Assembly: GCF_037325665.1 (NCBI RefSeq)
Contig: NC_090261.1
Span: forward strand, 2,480,023 to 2,544,022
Direction of reading: 5' to 3'
DNA length: 64,000 nucleotides
Source: Littorina saxatilis
Taxonomy: Eukaryota; Mollusca; Gastropoda; Littorinimorpha; Littorinidae
Part shown: positions 1 to 13,325 of the stretch, one piece after another
Position numbering within the stretch: position 1 is the stretch's first letter
Layout: every line of letters starts with the position of its first letter
Notes under the pieces: model-generated
Databases searched by the model: none
Told to the model about the DNA's origin: nothing
What the model saw: only the letters and a program-made list of their open reading frames with translations
Translations under genes and position numbers: made by a program

Positions 1-667
1 CGGAACGCGGATCGTATCAACTGATGCATCAAATTGATGCATCCAAAACCAAGATTTGATGCATCATTTTCACAATTTGATGCATCATTTTCAGAAAAGG
101 ATGCATCATTTTCAAAAAGGATGCATCATTTTCAAAAACTGATGCATCCGATACGAAAATGATGCATCCTTTTAGAAAATGATGCATCACTGATTTTGAT
201 GCATCATTTTGATGCATCACTTTCGGTTTTGTATGCATGCGAAAGATCATTCATTTCCGGTCTTTCCGTAAAAAATGCCTGAGCACGGAAAAACTTGAAA
301 TGACATTTTGACGAATATAAACAGATTGGTTATATAAAACAAAAATAAACGTACAACATACCATTAAATAGGGAACAAGTCAAAGTCACGGCAATATGCA
401 TTTTAAGGCATTTTTTGTTTTGTTTGTGGTTTGTTTTCTGTGCACACGAAGTTTTGACGCCCTTGACCTTCGACTCAAACTTTCGTTTTCCGACGTTCGT
501 TTCGCTTCGTATTCCGCTTCAAATTTTGCTTTTTGCTCGGCACTTTCCGGGAAAACCCGAAAATTCTGATGCATCCAAACGATGCATCAAATTGTGAAAA
601 TGATGCATCAAATTCTTGGTTTTGGATGCATCAATTTGATGCATCAGTTGATACGATCCGCGTTCCG
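1..667. mobile_element. MITE-like element with ~87-bp terminal inverted repeats and GATGCATC array
   Basis: The first ~87 bases (starting CGGAACGCGGATCG) recur inverted at 570-667 with about one indel, so this is a terminal-inverted-repeat element of roughly 667 bp. The left end coincides with the window edge and may continue. The palindromic octamer GATGCATC occurs about 16 times, 11 on the left and 5 on the right, spaced mostly 13-22 bp apart. There is no transposase frame, so it is nonautonomous. The superfamily is not recognised. Confidence 0.7.
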
Positions 668-1360
668 TAATATTAGGGTTCCTGCTGGATCAGTAACCTG
701 GGCTGTACCGCTGAAGACAATGACACACACAGGCACACGAATCAACTAGGAGGCAGGTACTTGCAGGCCTATTTCTTTTGACCAGGCAAAACTGATCCCA
801 GTTTTCTTCTTTCGTTCTTTCTCCAAACCCTCCCAAACTTGTCGTCTTCCATAGGGGCAGACATAGAAACCATCATTATTTCAAATTGTGCAGGATTTTG
901 AAGTGGGTCCCTCAATCCTTTCACTGTGGATAATCAAGATACTAAAGACAGGTTGAGTACGCGAACTGTTCTTAATTCTGATGTTTGAAAGCTTATACGA
1001 AGGTAAGAATCATTGTGTAGGCCTATCCAGTGCATTACAAGCGGTTGTTGTACCGATATCCTTGCATAACATCATTCGCAATTGACCTTACATCTTTAAG
1101 TTCTTCGAACAAATAACACGGGGAGACCACAAAGTAAATTGGTCCTTGACAGGTTTTAATTTACGAGCCTTCGTATTTCAACAGTAACCTAGAACCTATC
1201 ATGGTAATGCACAGTGGCAGTGCTACGCATATCTACTGAAACTGACATAAAAACTGCACTGACATGACTGTGTGAAAGCTGAACAAGTGCAAGTGATGAG
1301 TGAAAGTGCGACGAAATAAAAACAAAATGACTCGACTGGTCGTCAAATCATTCAGTTACA
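668..1360. other. Intergenic stretch, nothing recognised
   Basis: No open frame, repeat family or RNA gene could be supported here. Confidence 0.5.
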
Positions 1361-1361
1361 C

Positions 1362-1439
1362 GTGCGACACACACACACAGACACACACACACACCCACAC
1401 ACACAGTGGGGTGGTGGAAACAGCCGAGAGAGAGAGAGG

Positions 1440-1473
<34 letters not shown>

Positions 1474-1560
1474 GAGAGAGAGACATGACAGACAAACAGA
1501 CAGATAGTCATGCATACAGACAGACAAACAGACAGACTGATAGTAACATCAACAGAGATA
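1362..1560. repeat. CA / GAGA / GACA microsatellite cluster
   Basis: Runs of AC, then AG, then imperfect GACA units. The reading frames across it are low-complexity and are not treated as genes. Confidence 0.9.
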
Positions 1561-1749
1561 CATTAATTAGGTAGCCGAGAGTCCATGCAGCAGCCTTGAA
1601 ACAAAAATCAATTTCTCTCACGAGTCGATGTCGGAAAGAATGTCAGTAAAATCGTCAATAAACTTAGACCGCACAGTGGTCAAAATAAGAATTGTATCGT
1701 TCAATGGTTCTTAGTACCTGTGGACACGCACCACTGGAGTAAATACTAA

Positions 1750-2185
1750 GTGTATAGGCTGTCAGTCGTGTTTAGTGCGCGTAGTGTGCTATGTGTGAGT
1801 GTGTGTGAGTGAGTGACCTTTGTTGAATCGTCGCTGGCTACACCGAGTCACAGCGGTTTTTGCGTGGCCCACACTTGCTGTTGTGACCTCTAGGTCTCCA
1901 CTCTCTCTGTGTCAGTGTCAACCAGTCAACGCCTCTTGTTCTCATCATCATCCTGCTTTCGGAATCTCACCGCTCTTGTGTCCACTGGCAAATTGTGTGC
2001 TAGCTGTGAGGAATACCTGAGTCTTGCGACAGTCGTGGTGCTAGCTGTGAGGAATACCTGAGTCTTGCGACAGTCGTGGTGCTAGCGGAAAAGGAGTGAC
2101 ATTGATTTTGGGATTGTGATTTGGATCTTGCTTGTTGTTACTACCCAGCCTTGAAGCAGCCGGTTGGCATATCGTTTTTACTGAG
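1750..2185 (+). other. Candidate 5' noncoding exon ending in a strong donor
   Basis: The stretch ends ...TACTGAG|GTAAGTAAAT, a consensus 5' splice site at 2186, and has no long coding frame. Gene 1 needs an upstream noncoding exon because its first coding exon opens at a 3' splice site (17745). This is the best donor I see upstream, but nothing links the two directly. It contains a 41-bp tandem duplication (1997-2037 and 2038-2078). The exon's start is not determinable. Confidence 0.3.
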
Positions 2186-2290
2186 GTAAGTAAATTAATG
2201 TTCTTATTCATTGTTGACGTTAGTGTGATGACACTCGTCTGCAGGACTTGTCTGGATGGAAATCGTATTAGATGCCGCCCGGGTTTGGAT

Positions 2291-2315
2291 CAGAGAGAGA
2301 GAGAGAGAGAGAGAG

Positions 2316-2363
<48 letters not shown>

Positions 2364-2459
2364 TGTGTGTGTGTGTGTGTGAGTGTGCGCCGGCGTGCGT
2401 CAGTCTGCGTGTGTATGTGTGTGTGCGTGTATGTGTGTTTGTGCGTACGTCTGTGCGTG

Positions 2460-2501
<42 letters not shown>

Positions 2502-2550
2502 CGCGCGTGCGTATGCGAGTGTGCGCGCATGCGTGTGTGTGTGTGTTCAA
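2291..2550. repeat. GA then GT/TA microsatellite cluster
   Basis: Long GA run, then GT with interspersed TA and CG dinucleotides. Frames on both strands are low-complexity artefacts. Confidence 0.9.
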
Positions 2551-2890
2551 GAACATTCCCAAAAAATGTAGGAACGTAAACAATAGTATGGAAAGCATAC
2601 ATCTCAATTTTCAAGAGTACAAAAAATAGTAGTGATGGCTTCAAGTGCTCGTTTTCTCATCAGTATACGTGGGGTGCGGCTTAGCTAAAAGTAAAAACGG
2701 AGCGTTTTATTATCCTTTACCTATAATATGTGGCCATACCACCTCAGTCGTGTCGCAATATCACTTCTCAGTTCCGTTTGTTCTTATCTGAGTCAAGCTA
2801 CGAGCGATGGGTTCAACAAATGAATAGCAAACTCAAGGTATGCAGCGAAATTGCAAAGTCATTGTTGCCATTGTATCCACCGAGGGACTT

Positions 2891-3412
2891 ATATTGTTGA
2901 TCGTTGATGACATATTACTTAGTTTAAACAAGATTATATTGTTGATCGTTGATGACATATTACTTAGTTTAAACAAGATTATATTGTTGATCGTTGACGA
3001 CATATTACTTAGTTTAAACAAGATTATATTGTTGATCGTTGACGACATATTACTTAGTTTAAACAAGATTATATTGTTGATCGTTGACGACATATTACTT
3101 AGTTTAAACAAGATTATATTGTTGATCGTTGATGACATATTACTTCGATATATAACCTTCGTGGTTGAAAACGACGTTAAACACCAAATAAAGTAAAGTA
3201 AATGACATATTACTTAGTTTAAACAAGATTATATTGTTGATCGTTGACGACATATTACTTAGTTTAAAAAAGATTATACTGTTGATCGTTGATGACATAT
3301 TACTTAGTTTAAACAAGATTATATTGTTGATCGTTGACGACATATTACTTAGTTTAAAAAAGATTATATTGTTGATCGTTGATGACATATTACTTAGTTT
3401 AAACAAGATTGT
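2891..3412. repeat. 45-bp minisatellite, about 11 copies
   Basis: The unit begins ATTGTTGATCGTTGAYGACA and continues to a TTTAAACAAGATT end. The 45-bp period leaves frames open on both strands, which explains the repetitive ORFs. It is interrupted at about 3146-3201 by a SINE 3' tail. Confidence 0.9.
3146..3201 (+). mobile_element. 5'-truncated SINE tail inside the minisatellite
   Basis: This 56-bp piece (CGATATATAACCTTCGTGG... to ...AAATAAAGTAAAGTAAA) matches the 3' end of the SINE at 24045-24414. TGACATATTACTT stands on both sides, which looks like a 13-bp target duplication but is also part of the host repeat. Confidence 0.65.
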
Positions 3413-4790
3413 ATCCAATTTCAACAGGATTACAACAATAAAGGAAAAACAAACGGGACACGAACTGAATGGAACGCTTATATTGCATGATTATATTACT
3501 TGAGCATGGTGTTAGCTGTTCTTTAGCGTTGAAGAACACACACATCATTCAAACATGAATGACTCGCAGAACAACATTCTTATCATGAAAAAAAGGACAG
3601 CACAACCTCATTGTGACCCCGTGTGATACACATACATGTATGTATAATGCACTACACGCTGGCAAGCGTACTTCCAAGCATGCTTGGTAACCACACGGCT
3701 TCGTTATCATACAGATGTGTCTGTTGTACTGGAATATATAAAGTTCTGTGTGGATAGACTCTTGTATCATTGAAATGTTCTCTCGTGTACACTCTGTCGT
3801 GCCGCAACGAATTAAGAACTAGGCAAGACATAAATTTATGTGTCCTGACTTATAAAGGCAATAGATCACAGTGCAAAGAAAATTGGTGTCACTTTCGCTG
3901 TTAAGTGCCATTTTTTGTGAACTGCTTCTTGTGTTTTTCTAATTATCTTGTTGGAAAACGTGTATGCTATGCTATAAGAGGGCTAGAGTGCAAATACAAG
4001 ATTTTCCAGCAACGACTTTATCTGGTAAGGAAAAAGAGAAGTGAATTCAAAGCCAAACAGACTAAGCTAAGCTTGAACCCGTGTCTTTCCTGTTGATAGA
4101 TCGAATCCACAGCTGTGCTTAGTCACGCTTGCAAAGCCACATGAGAATGAAAAGAAAGTAAGCAATATTAAAGAGCAGGGGTGACCTTGTGAGTAGGCTC
4201 ATTCAGTAGGCCTATGGGATCAGCTATGTATTGGAGGGTACTAGACACTTCAAATCCCGAATCGAGTGTCGACGTTGCTATCCACTGAGTCAGTGTAGAT
4301 CCATTACCTTCTTTCATCTCTTGATGCCTCACGAAGTCTTTGCCACGCGTTTTCAGTCACCAACGTGGTTCTGGATTCAGTCTCGCCTCCGCCGGCTCGA
4401 TTGACATATTTTTCGCGAATTCAGGGTTGAAAAGGGTGACGTGAGAAAAGTGGACATCGGCTGTCGCCATGATTCAGTGGTTTCCTTTTCTTTGTCGCCT
4501 TACGGTTATATTCAGTTGATACAAAATGAGCATTCTGATTCTCATGGCACAATTGCCATGGATACACCAGAAGTAGGCCTACTCATTCGACAACGACTAA
4601 GTATGAAAACATACGTCATCAGATATTGCAATTGCAGACAACATTGTTGACTTTCTCAATTCTGTGAACCATTCTTCATCTTTACTTATTGTGAAGTAGC
4701 ACTGGTACTACTGACTAACCCAGCAATGTGTTGTGAAATGTGTTTGCACGCCGTTCAAATGTCACGAGCGTTCGACGGCATGTGCACATC
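3413..4790. other. Intergenic stretch, nothing recognised
   Basis: Only short frames without family resemblance. No repeat array or RNA gene was recognised. Confidence 0.4.
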
Positions 4791-5035
4791 TCGCTTTGTC
4801 ATGTCCACATTGTCCTGCTAACATCTCGCATTGTCATGTCCACATTGTCCTGCTAACATCTCGCATTGTCATGTCCACATTGTCCTGCTAACATCTCGCA
4901 TTGTCATGTCCACATTGTCCTGCTAACATCTCGCATTGTCATGTCCACATTGTCCTGCTAACATCTCGCATTGTCATGTCCACATTGTCCTGCTAACATC
5001 TCGCATTGTCATGTCCACATTGTCCTGCTAAGAAG
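4791..5035. repeat. 35-bp minisatellite, 7 copies
   Basis: Seven units of TCGCATTGTCATGTCCACAT followed by TGTCCTGCTAACATC, nearly identical, so recently expanded or homogenised. Confidence 0.95.
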
Positions 5036-5104
5036 TCGCAGTTCAATTTAGGGACAAAACACACGAGTCAGTTTCCCATTGTTACTGTAAGAAAATCGAT
5101 TTTT

Positions 5105-5129
5105 TTCTGTCTGTCTCTGTCTCTCTCTT

Positions 5130-5165
<36 letters not shown>

Positions 5166-5212
5166 CTTTCTATGTCTCTATCTGTCTCTCTGTGCCCGTG
5201 TGTGTGTGTGTG
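5105..5212. repeat. CT-rich then GT microsatellite
   Basis: Imperfect CT run followed by a short GT run. Confidence 0.85.
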
Positions 5213-5546
5213 ATTACAGATCTGTGCAGCAAAGTTCAGAAGCCCCACCACTGCAATCGAAACAGAAACGTGCTGATTGATCCAGTCCATATATAGCTTA
5301 CAGTCCTACAGCAGTTGCTGTGCTGGGCAGGATCGGGATTACCTGGCTTTCTGCAGTCACCTTGAGGCAGGGAACAAATCCCCGTCTGCTCGCTCACCCG
5401 TGTCGGTGCGGCATGAGACTTTATCGCATTGTCCACATTCTGATTCCACATCGTTCTTGTCTCAACTTTTCTTCATCGGCGCATGAACTCCCAGTGACCC
5501 ATCTCTAGACGTATTCAGTGTAATGCATGCTTTAACTTTAACTTTA

Positions 5547-5602
5547 ACACACACACACGCACGCACGCACGCACGCACCACGCACGCACACACACACACG
5601 CG

Positions 5603-5655
<53 letters not shown>
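5547..5655. repeat. CA microsatellite
   Basis: (CA)n with CGCA interruptions. Frames on the minus strand read as Cys-Val repeats and are spurious. Confidence 0.9.
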
Positions 5656-5657
<2 letters not shown>

Positions 5658-6181
5658 TAACACTATTGCGGCCTGTAGTAAAAATACGTATAATACACTC
5701 CAAAGGACACGTGAAGAAAATAGTGCCAGCACTACCACTGTCCATAAGATCAACGTCCATAGTTTGATTGTGGCTGTGTGAACAAAAAGCCGTTGAGAAG
5801 GGGGCGTGGCAGATTGCTGTACATTGCCCTTTAACCGCCATTACTTGAGACATTCCACCCGTCATCCAGACCACATAGAGGGATGTCACCTTTTGGGACG
5901 GTGGGGGTGAGGGGGAGGGAGGGGGGGGGTGGTGTGTGGATGTCGATGTTGGTAGTATGCGGGTAGAGGCTGGATGAGGTGGACTGTAGAATGACACCTG
6001 TACAGGTATATATATTCGTATGTAGGTCATTTACACTCTGTATAAAATACTATTGTTTACTTATCGTCGGGAGGTGAGTGCGTCCATTGTTCATTGCACG
6101 TCTATATGTGACATGAATGAGGACAACGGTAAACATGTTTTTCAAATCGTCGTGAGCACATCAAAGGGCATGTGACAAAGA

Positions 6182-6222
6182 GAGCGGGGGTGGGGGTGGG
6201 GGTGGGGGGGGGGGGGGGGGGG
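6182..6222. repeat. G-rich tract (GGGGGT)n and poly-G
   Basis: A run of (G)5T units then about 18 G. It has G-quadruplex potential on the + strand. Confidence 0.85.
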
Positions 6223-6316
6223 GCGTGTGAGGGTATGGACACGTCACATTGGTGCTGTGCAGCTGATTTCTGCCTACAAATATTTGTAAGTTTCATATAG
6301 ATCTACTCAGAGCGAG

Positions 6317-6319
<3 letters not shown>

Positions 6320-6408
<89 letters not shown>
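6320..6408. repeat. GA microsatellite
   Basis: Near-perfect GA run with one ATCGA interruption. Confidence 0.9.
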
Positions 6409-6912
6409 ATGTGCGGAGAGTTTGTTGGAAAGAGAAAGAGAGAGGGGGGATGGGATGGAGAGCGAGAGAGAAGAACGAACCGACAAACCAAAATTCATCA
6501 AAACAAATACCTAAGGACCCTTTTCGTTGACACAATGTATTGGCTTAGTCCAGCGTCGTTCAAGGTATATATTGTTATTCGCAAAATCCACCAAAGGCTT
6601 CTCTCCAGTTCCGCCCACAACGTTTAGTATAACCCAAATCGCTATTCTCAAGAAATATGACCTTCGTTATCAGAGGTGGACACAGCTCAATATCACTCCT
6701 ACACAGGCGTGTGAAGCAGAATTTCTGCTAGGGTTTTTAGGGGTCCTGTGTTTCACAGAGTAAATTTGTTAGTGTTGACATGTCTTCTTTCAAGCCAGCG
6801 TCTGAAGCATCCTCTGTCATGCCAATACTGACATTCTTCTACAAATAAGAATCAGAGAGTAAACATGTCGCTGTTATTGATTGGAACTGACGACATTGCT
6901 TTGCTGCTCTTT

Positions 6913-7852
<940 letters not shown>

Positions 7853-8121
7853 TGTACTTGCTGTTAAAAGCTCTAGACGGCATTGAAAGAGATATCTGAA
7901 ATGTCTTTGGTTGTACTGACCTACGTGTGTGGGTGTTCGTGATCGTTGCGAAAGGCTCATGACAGGGCGATAGTGCTAAGAACAATTTAGGTGGTGTTTG
8001 TGATTGTGTGAAGACAGTGTCGGTTTGTGTTTCTGCATTCTATACTGTCTGATGAAATGCATTGATACATGTCACATGTGCATGCATGTTTTGCTTGACG
8101 CTTGACCTAAAATTAGGATTA

Positions 8122-8122
<1 letters not shown>

Positions 8123-8207
<85 letters not shown>

Positions 8208-8289
8208 GTGTTTGTGTGCTTGCGTGTGTGTGTGTGTGTGTTTGTGTGTGAGTGTGTGTTTGTGTGCTTGCTTGCGTGCGTGCGTGTGT

Positions 8290-8332
<43 letters not shown>

Positions 8333-8372
8333 CGTGCCGCGTGGTGGGTGTGCAGTGTGCGTGAGTGTGTGT
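8123..8372. repeat. Long GT microsatellite
   Basis: About 90 bp of pure GT, then imperfect GT with CTTGCGTG interruptions. Confidence 0.92.
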
Positions 8373-8979
8373 TTGTAATAGTAGTCGGAGAGATATAAAA
8401 CAACAACACGAAAACAACGTAAGAAAATTAATTCGTTCCCGTGAGCAAAGCCGACAAAACTTTTAACGTTGGCCTTATCTGGTCTCGAGAGACATTGACT
8501 GATGGAGTTAGCGGGGATACGCGGAAGAAAAAATGACATAAGCACGGCGCGCTGGCAAGGAAATCGAACCGTGTGGTTTAGATCACTTGCGTAAGCAGGG
8601 CAAGACCTTACAATATTGATGTAATGAATGAAGCCGCATGATTCGTCTTGTTAACTGGCCAGTGCGCATGTTGAGGATAATTTCAAAAGGCTAATCATGT
8701 TTTGTTTTAGTGTATGTCACAATGAGTCTTTGTAATTGGTCTTTCATGGCAGGTTTTGCAATTGTCAGACATTCCCCTGAATTTTTGTTGTGACGAATGT
8801 CCAAGTAAGGGATCGCAGTTTCGTTGTTTATATTTGTTGTTTTCTTCAAGAGAACATAATGAGAACATAATTATATTCGCCACATAGTCTTCTTTGGCCC
8901 TATATATCTCACTCTTTATTTCTCCCTCTCTGTCTCCCTGTCTATGTCTCTGTCTTTCTCTCTCTGTATCTCTCTTTTT

Positions 8980-9854
8980 ATATTTAGTCAAGTTTTGACT
9001 AAATATTTTAACATCGAGGGGAATCGAAACGAGGGTCGTGGTGTATGTGCGTGTGTGTGTCTGTGTGTCTGTGTGTCTGTGTGTGTGTGTGTGTGTAGAG
9101 CGATTCAGACTAAACTACTGGACCGATCTTTATGAAATTTGACATGAGAGTTCCTGGGTATGAAATCCCCATACGTTTTTTTCATTTTTTTGATAAATGT
9201 CTTTGATGACGTCATATCCGGCTTTTCGTGAAAGTTGAGGCGGCACTGTCACGCCCTCATTTTTCAACCAAATTGGTTCAAATTTTGGTCAAGTATTCTT
9301 CGACGAAGCCCGGGGTTCGGTATTGCATTTCAGCTTGGTGGCTTAAAAATTAATTAATGACTTTGGTCATTAAAAATCGAAAAATTGTAAAAAAAAATAA
9401 AAATTTATAAAACGATCCAAATTTACGTTTATCTTATTTTCCATCATTTGCTGATTCCAAAAACATATAAATATGTTATATTCGGATTAAAAACAAGCTC
9501 TGAAAATTAAATATATAAAAATTATTATCAAAATTAAATGTTCCAAATCAATTTAAAAACACTTTCATCTTATTCCTTGTCGATTCCTGATTCCAAAAAC
9601 ATATAGATATGATATGTTTGGATTAAAAACACGCTCAGAAAGTTAAAACAAAGAGAGGTACAGAAAAGCGTGCTATCCTTCTTAGCGCAACTACTACCCC
9701 GCTCTTCTTGTCAATTTCACTGCCTTTCCCATGAGCGGTGGACTGACGATGCTACGAGTATACGGTCTTGCTGCGTTGCGTTGCGTTCAGTTTCATTCTG
9801 TGAGTTCGACAGCTACTTGACTAAATATTGTATTTTCGCTTTACGCGACTTGTT
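8980..9854 (+). mobile_element. Hairpin-start element, copy 2
   Basis: Same layout as 6913-7852: hairpin start, short microsatellite, conserved AGAGCGATTCAGACTAAAC block, and terminal TCGCTTTACGCGACTTGTT. It abuts copy 3 with no intervening base. Confidence 0.65.
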
Positions 9855-9915
9855 ACATTTAGTCAAGGTTTGACTAAATGTTTTAACATAGAGGGGGAAT
9901 CGAGACGAAGGTCGT

Positions 9916-9995
<80 letters not shown>

Positions 9996-10776
9996 TGTCT
10001 GTCTGTCTGTATATGCGTGTGTGTGTGTGTAGAGCGATTCAGACCAAACTACTGAACCGATCTTTATGAAATTTGACATGAGAGTTCCTGGGAATGATAT
10101 CCCCGCAGGGTTTTTTCTTTTTTTCGATAAATACTTTTGATGACGTCATATCCGGCTTTTTGTAAAAGTTGAGGCGGCACTGTCACACCCTCATTTTTCT
10201 ATCAAATTGATTGAAATTTTTGTAAATCAATCTTCCACGAAGGCCGGACTTCGGTATTGCATTTCAGCTTGGTGGCTTAAAAATTAATTAATGACTTTGG
10301 TCATTAAAAATCTGAAAATTGTAATACATTATTTTATTTATATAAAACGATCCAAATTTACGTTCATCTTATTTTACATCATTTCCTGATTCCAAAAACA
10401 TATAAATATGTTATATTTGGATTAAAAACAAGCTCTGAAAATTAAAAATATAAAAATTATGATCAAAATTAAATTTCCAAAATCGATTTAAAAACAATTT
10501 CATCTTATTCCCTGTCGGTTCCTGATTCCATAAACATATAGATATGATATGTTTGGATTAAAAACACGCTCAGAAAGTTAAAACGAAGAGAGGTACAGAA
10601 AAGCGTGTTATGCAGTACAGCGAAACCAGTACAGCGCTGAACAGGCTCGTCAGTTTCACTCCGTTATGCACAAGCGGCGGACTACGGTCATTGTGAAAAA
10701 ATGCAGTGCGTTCAGTTTCATTCTGTGAGTTCCACATCTTGACTAAATGTAGTAATTTCGCCTTACGCGACTTGTT
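9855..10776 (+). mobile_element. Hairpin-start element, copy 3, head to tail with copy 2
   Basis: Begins ACATTTAGTCAAGG directly after the ACTTGTT end of copy 2. It carries the longest internal (GT)n of the family here. The sequence just before its 3' terminus differs somewhat from the other copies (10610-10690). Confidence 0.65.
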
Positions 10777-10785
10777 GGTCTGTCT

Positions 10786-10786
10786 G

Positions 10787-10865
<79 letters not shown>

Positions 10866-11736
10866 GCTCTCTCTCGCTCTCTTTCTCACTCTCTTACTCA
10901 CTCTCTCTCTTTCTCTCCCTCTCTCTCTCTCTTTCGCGCTCTCTCTCTCTCTTTCCCTCCCCCCTCTCTCTCTCTCTTTCGCTCTCTCTCTCTCACCCCT
11001 CTCTCTCTCTTTTTTGCTCTCTTTCTCTCTCCCTCTCTCTCTCTCCCCCCCCCTCTCTCTCTCCCACCCCTCTCTCTCTCTCTCCCTCTCTCTCTCTTTC
11101 GCTCTCTCTCACCCTCTCTCTCTCTCTCTCCCTCTCTCTTTCGCTCTCTCTCTTTCGCTCTCTCTCCCATCCCCTCTCTCTCTCTCTCTTTCGCTCTCTC
11201 TCTCTCCCTCTCTCTCTTTCGCTCTCTCTCTCTCACCCCCCCTCTCTCTCTCTCTCTCTCTCTCTTTCGCTCTCTCTCTCATCCCCTCTCTCTCTCTCTC
11301 TTTCGCTTTCTCTCTCATCCCCCCTCTCTCTCTCTTTCGCTTTCTCTCTCTCTCACCCTCTCTCTCTCTCTCTTCCTCTCCCCCCTCTCTCTTTCGCGCT
11401 CTCTCTCTCTCCTCCCCCTCTCTCTCTTTCTCTTTCGCTCTCTCACCCCCTCTCTCTCTCTTTCGCTCTCTCTCTCTTTTTCTCTCTCTCTTTCTCTCCC
11501 CCCCTCTCTCTCTCTCTTTCGCTCTCTCTCTTTCACCCTCTCTCTCTCTCTTTCTCTCTCTCTCTCTTTTGCTCTCTCTCTCACCCCCCTCTCTCTCTCT
11601 CTCCCTCTCTCTCTATTTCGCTCTCTCTCACCCCCCCTCTCTCTCTTTCTCTTTCGCTCTCTCTCTCTCTCACCCCCTCTTTCTCTCTTTCCCTCTCTCT
11701 CTCTTTCTCTCTCTCTCTTTTGCTCTCTCTCTCGAA

Positions 11737-11822
<86 letters not shown>
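10786..11822. repeat. 1-kb CT tract
   Basis: Over 1 kb of imperfect (CT)n with TTTCGCTCTC and CCCCC interruptions every 30-60 bp. The higher-order pattern of C-runs and TTTCGCTC suggests secondary tandem duplication. Open frames on both strands (Leu-Ser or Arg-Glu repeats) are composition artefacts. Confidence 0.95.
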
Positions 11823-11825
<3 letters not shown>

Positions 11826-11853
11826 GGAGAGCAATAAACGAAGTTACTGTTAA

Positions 11854-12930
11854 ACAAAAACCAGACAACAATCAACCACAGTTAGTAATTCTCCAAGCGC
11901 TTTTAATGATTATGTTTTAGCTCTTCCTGGTAAACTCTTGGAGTCGACCTATAGTGGAAATAACAGAAGCGAATACGAATGCCCACCAATTCTTAATTCA
12001 TTTTGCCAGTCACATTTAAAAGAAATTAATCCTTTTAAAATCCCGCACATTGCAGTCTACGAAGTCGGGCGGTTGATAAATGATTTGAGCAAAAAAAAGT
12101 CCATAAGATCCGATAACTTACCTGCTTTCTTAATCAAGTTAGCGTTACCCTTTCTTGTTGAGCCCATAACATATGCATATAATTTATGTATTGACCAAAA
12201 TATATTTCCGAAAATATTTAAAACCGCAAAAGTAATTCCACTTTCCAAAACAAAAGACTTAACCGACATAAACAACTTTAGGCCAATTTCCTTATTATCT
12301 ATTCTATCTAAACCATTAGAAAAACACGTACTCAAGTGCTTGCTTCATCACATGAAAAGCCGTGGTCTGTTCACTTCATCTCAATCAGGATTTCGCCCCA
12401 AGCTTTCGTGTCAAACAGCTCTCGTTAAACTATGCGATACATGCCTCTCTGCCATTAACCGTTTGGAAGCAGTCGGAGCCGTCTTCCTTGATTTCAAGAA
12501 AGCGTTTGACATTGTTAATCACACAATTCTTTTGAAGAAATTATTTTGTTATTTAGGCGATTCATCCTGTTTATCATTCTTTCGTTCTTATCTAGCCGAT
12601 AGAACGCAGTTTGTCTCCCTGAATGGTAACCGTTCTGCAACAGGAAGAGTAAAGCACGGCGTCCCACAAAGATCAGTTTTAGGCCCACTTTTATTTTGCA
12701 TTTATATTAACGATTTACCCCTCCATATATCGGACAAGAAGGTTGTCAATGATCTATTCGCAGACGACTCATCTCTTTACACGTCCGGTAAAAGTTTACA
12801 GACAATTGAAACCTCCCTTCAAACGAGCTTGAACGACAGAATTGTTTGGTGTAAACAAAACTCAATGATTGTACACCCTGGCAAAACAAAATGCATGATG
12901 ATTACTACACGACATGACTGTTTGGTGTAA
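11854..12930 (+). mobile_element. LINE fragment: reverse transcriptase domain
   Basis: One open frame, about 358 codons from the preceding stop, encodes a non-LTR reverse transcriptase of jockey/CR1 type. It shows FRPISLLSILSKPLEKHV, then SQSGFRP, then VFLDFKKAFDIVNH (catalytic Asp), then GVPQRSVLGPLLFCIYINDL, then the catalytic FADD box, then WCKQNSM...KTKCM. The endonuclease half is missing, and the element starts at the edge of the CT tract. The usual Gly of PQGS is Arg (codon AGA), which suggests an inactive copy. It runs into a 76-bp tandem repeat at its end. Confidence 0.88.
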
Positions 12931-13143
12931 ACAAAACTCAATGATTGTACACCCTGGCAAAACAAAATGCATGATGATTACTACACGACATGACTGTTTG
13001 GTGTAAACAAAACTCAATAATTGTACACCCTGGCAAAACACAATGCATGATGATTACTACACGACATAACTGTTTGGTGTAAACAAAACTCAATGATTGT
13101 ACACCCTGGCAAAACAAAATGCATGATGATTACTACACGACAA
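12844..13143. repeat. 76-bp minisatellite grown from the LINE coding end
   Basis: Four copies of a unit starting TTGTTTGGTGTAAACAAAAC. The first copy is the LINE reading frame itself (WCKQNSMIVHPGKTK...), so the array arose by duplication of LINE coding sequence. Confidence 0.9.
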
Positions 13144-13180
13144 AAACATCAACTCGCTCCTCTGATTCTTCAACTCACCC

Positions 13181-13325
13181 ATCCGCACCGAATATGCATA
13201 CCAGCGCTCATTGGTTAATAACAGGATATTCGATGATTATTTTCCCGTGGGTAGCTTCCCTTTGCTGCACAATATTTACATATGTTTTAGACCAATGAGC
13301 GCTGGTATGCATATTCGGTGCGGAT
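13181..13325. mobile_element. Foldback/MITE with 35-bp perfect inverted repeats
   Basis: ATCCGCACCGAATATGCATA continues to 13215 and recurs as its exact reverse complement at 13291-13325, around a 75-bp centre. No frame spans it. Confidence 0.8.

Noticed and set aside
2833-3424. Repetitive LLIVDDILLSLNKI protein
   Set aside because: 45-bp minisatellite open on both strands; no gene context.
10786-11853. 355-codon Ser-Leu frame and several Arg-Glu frames
   Set aside because: Pure consequence of the CT/GA tract.
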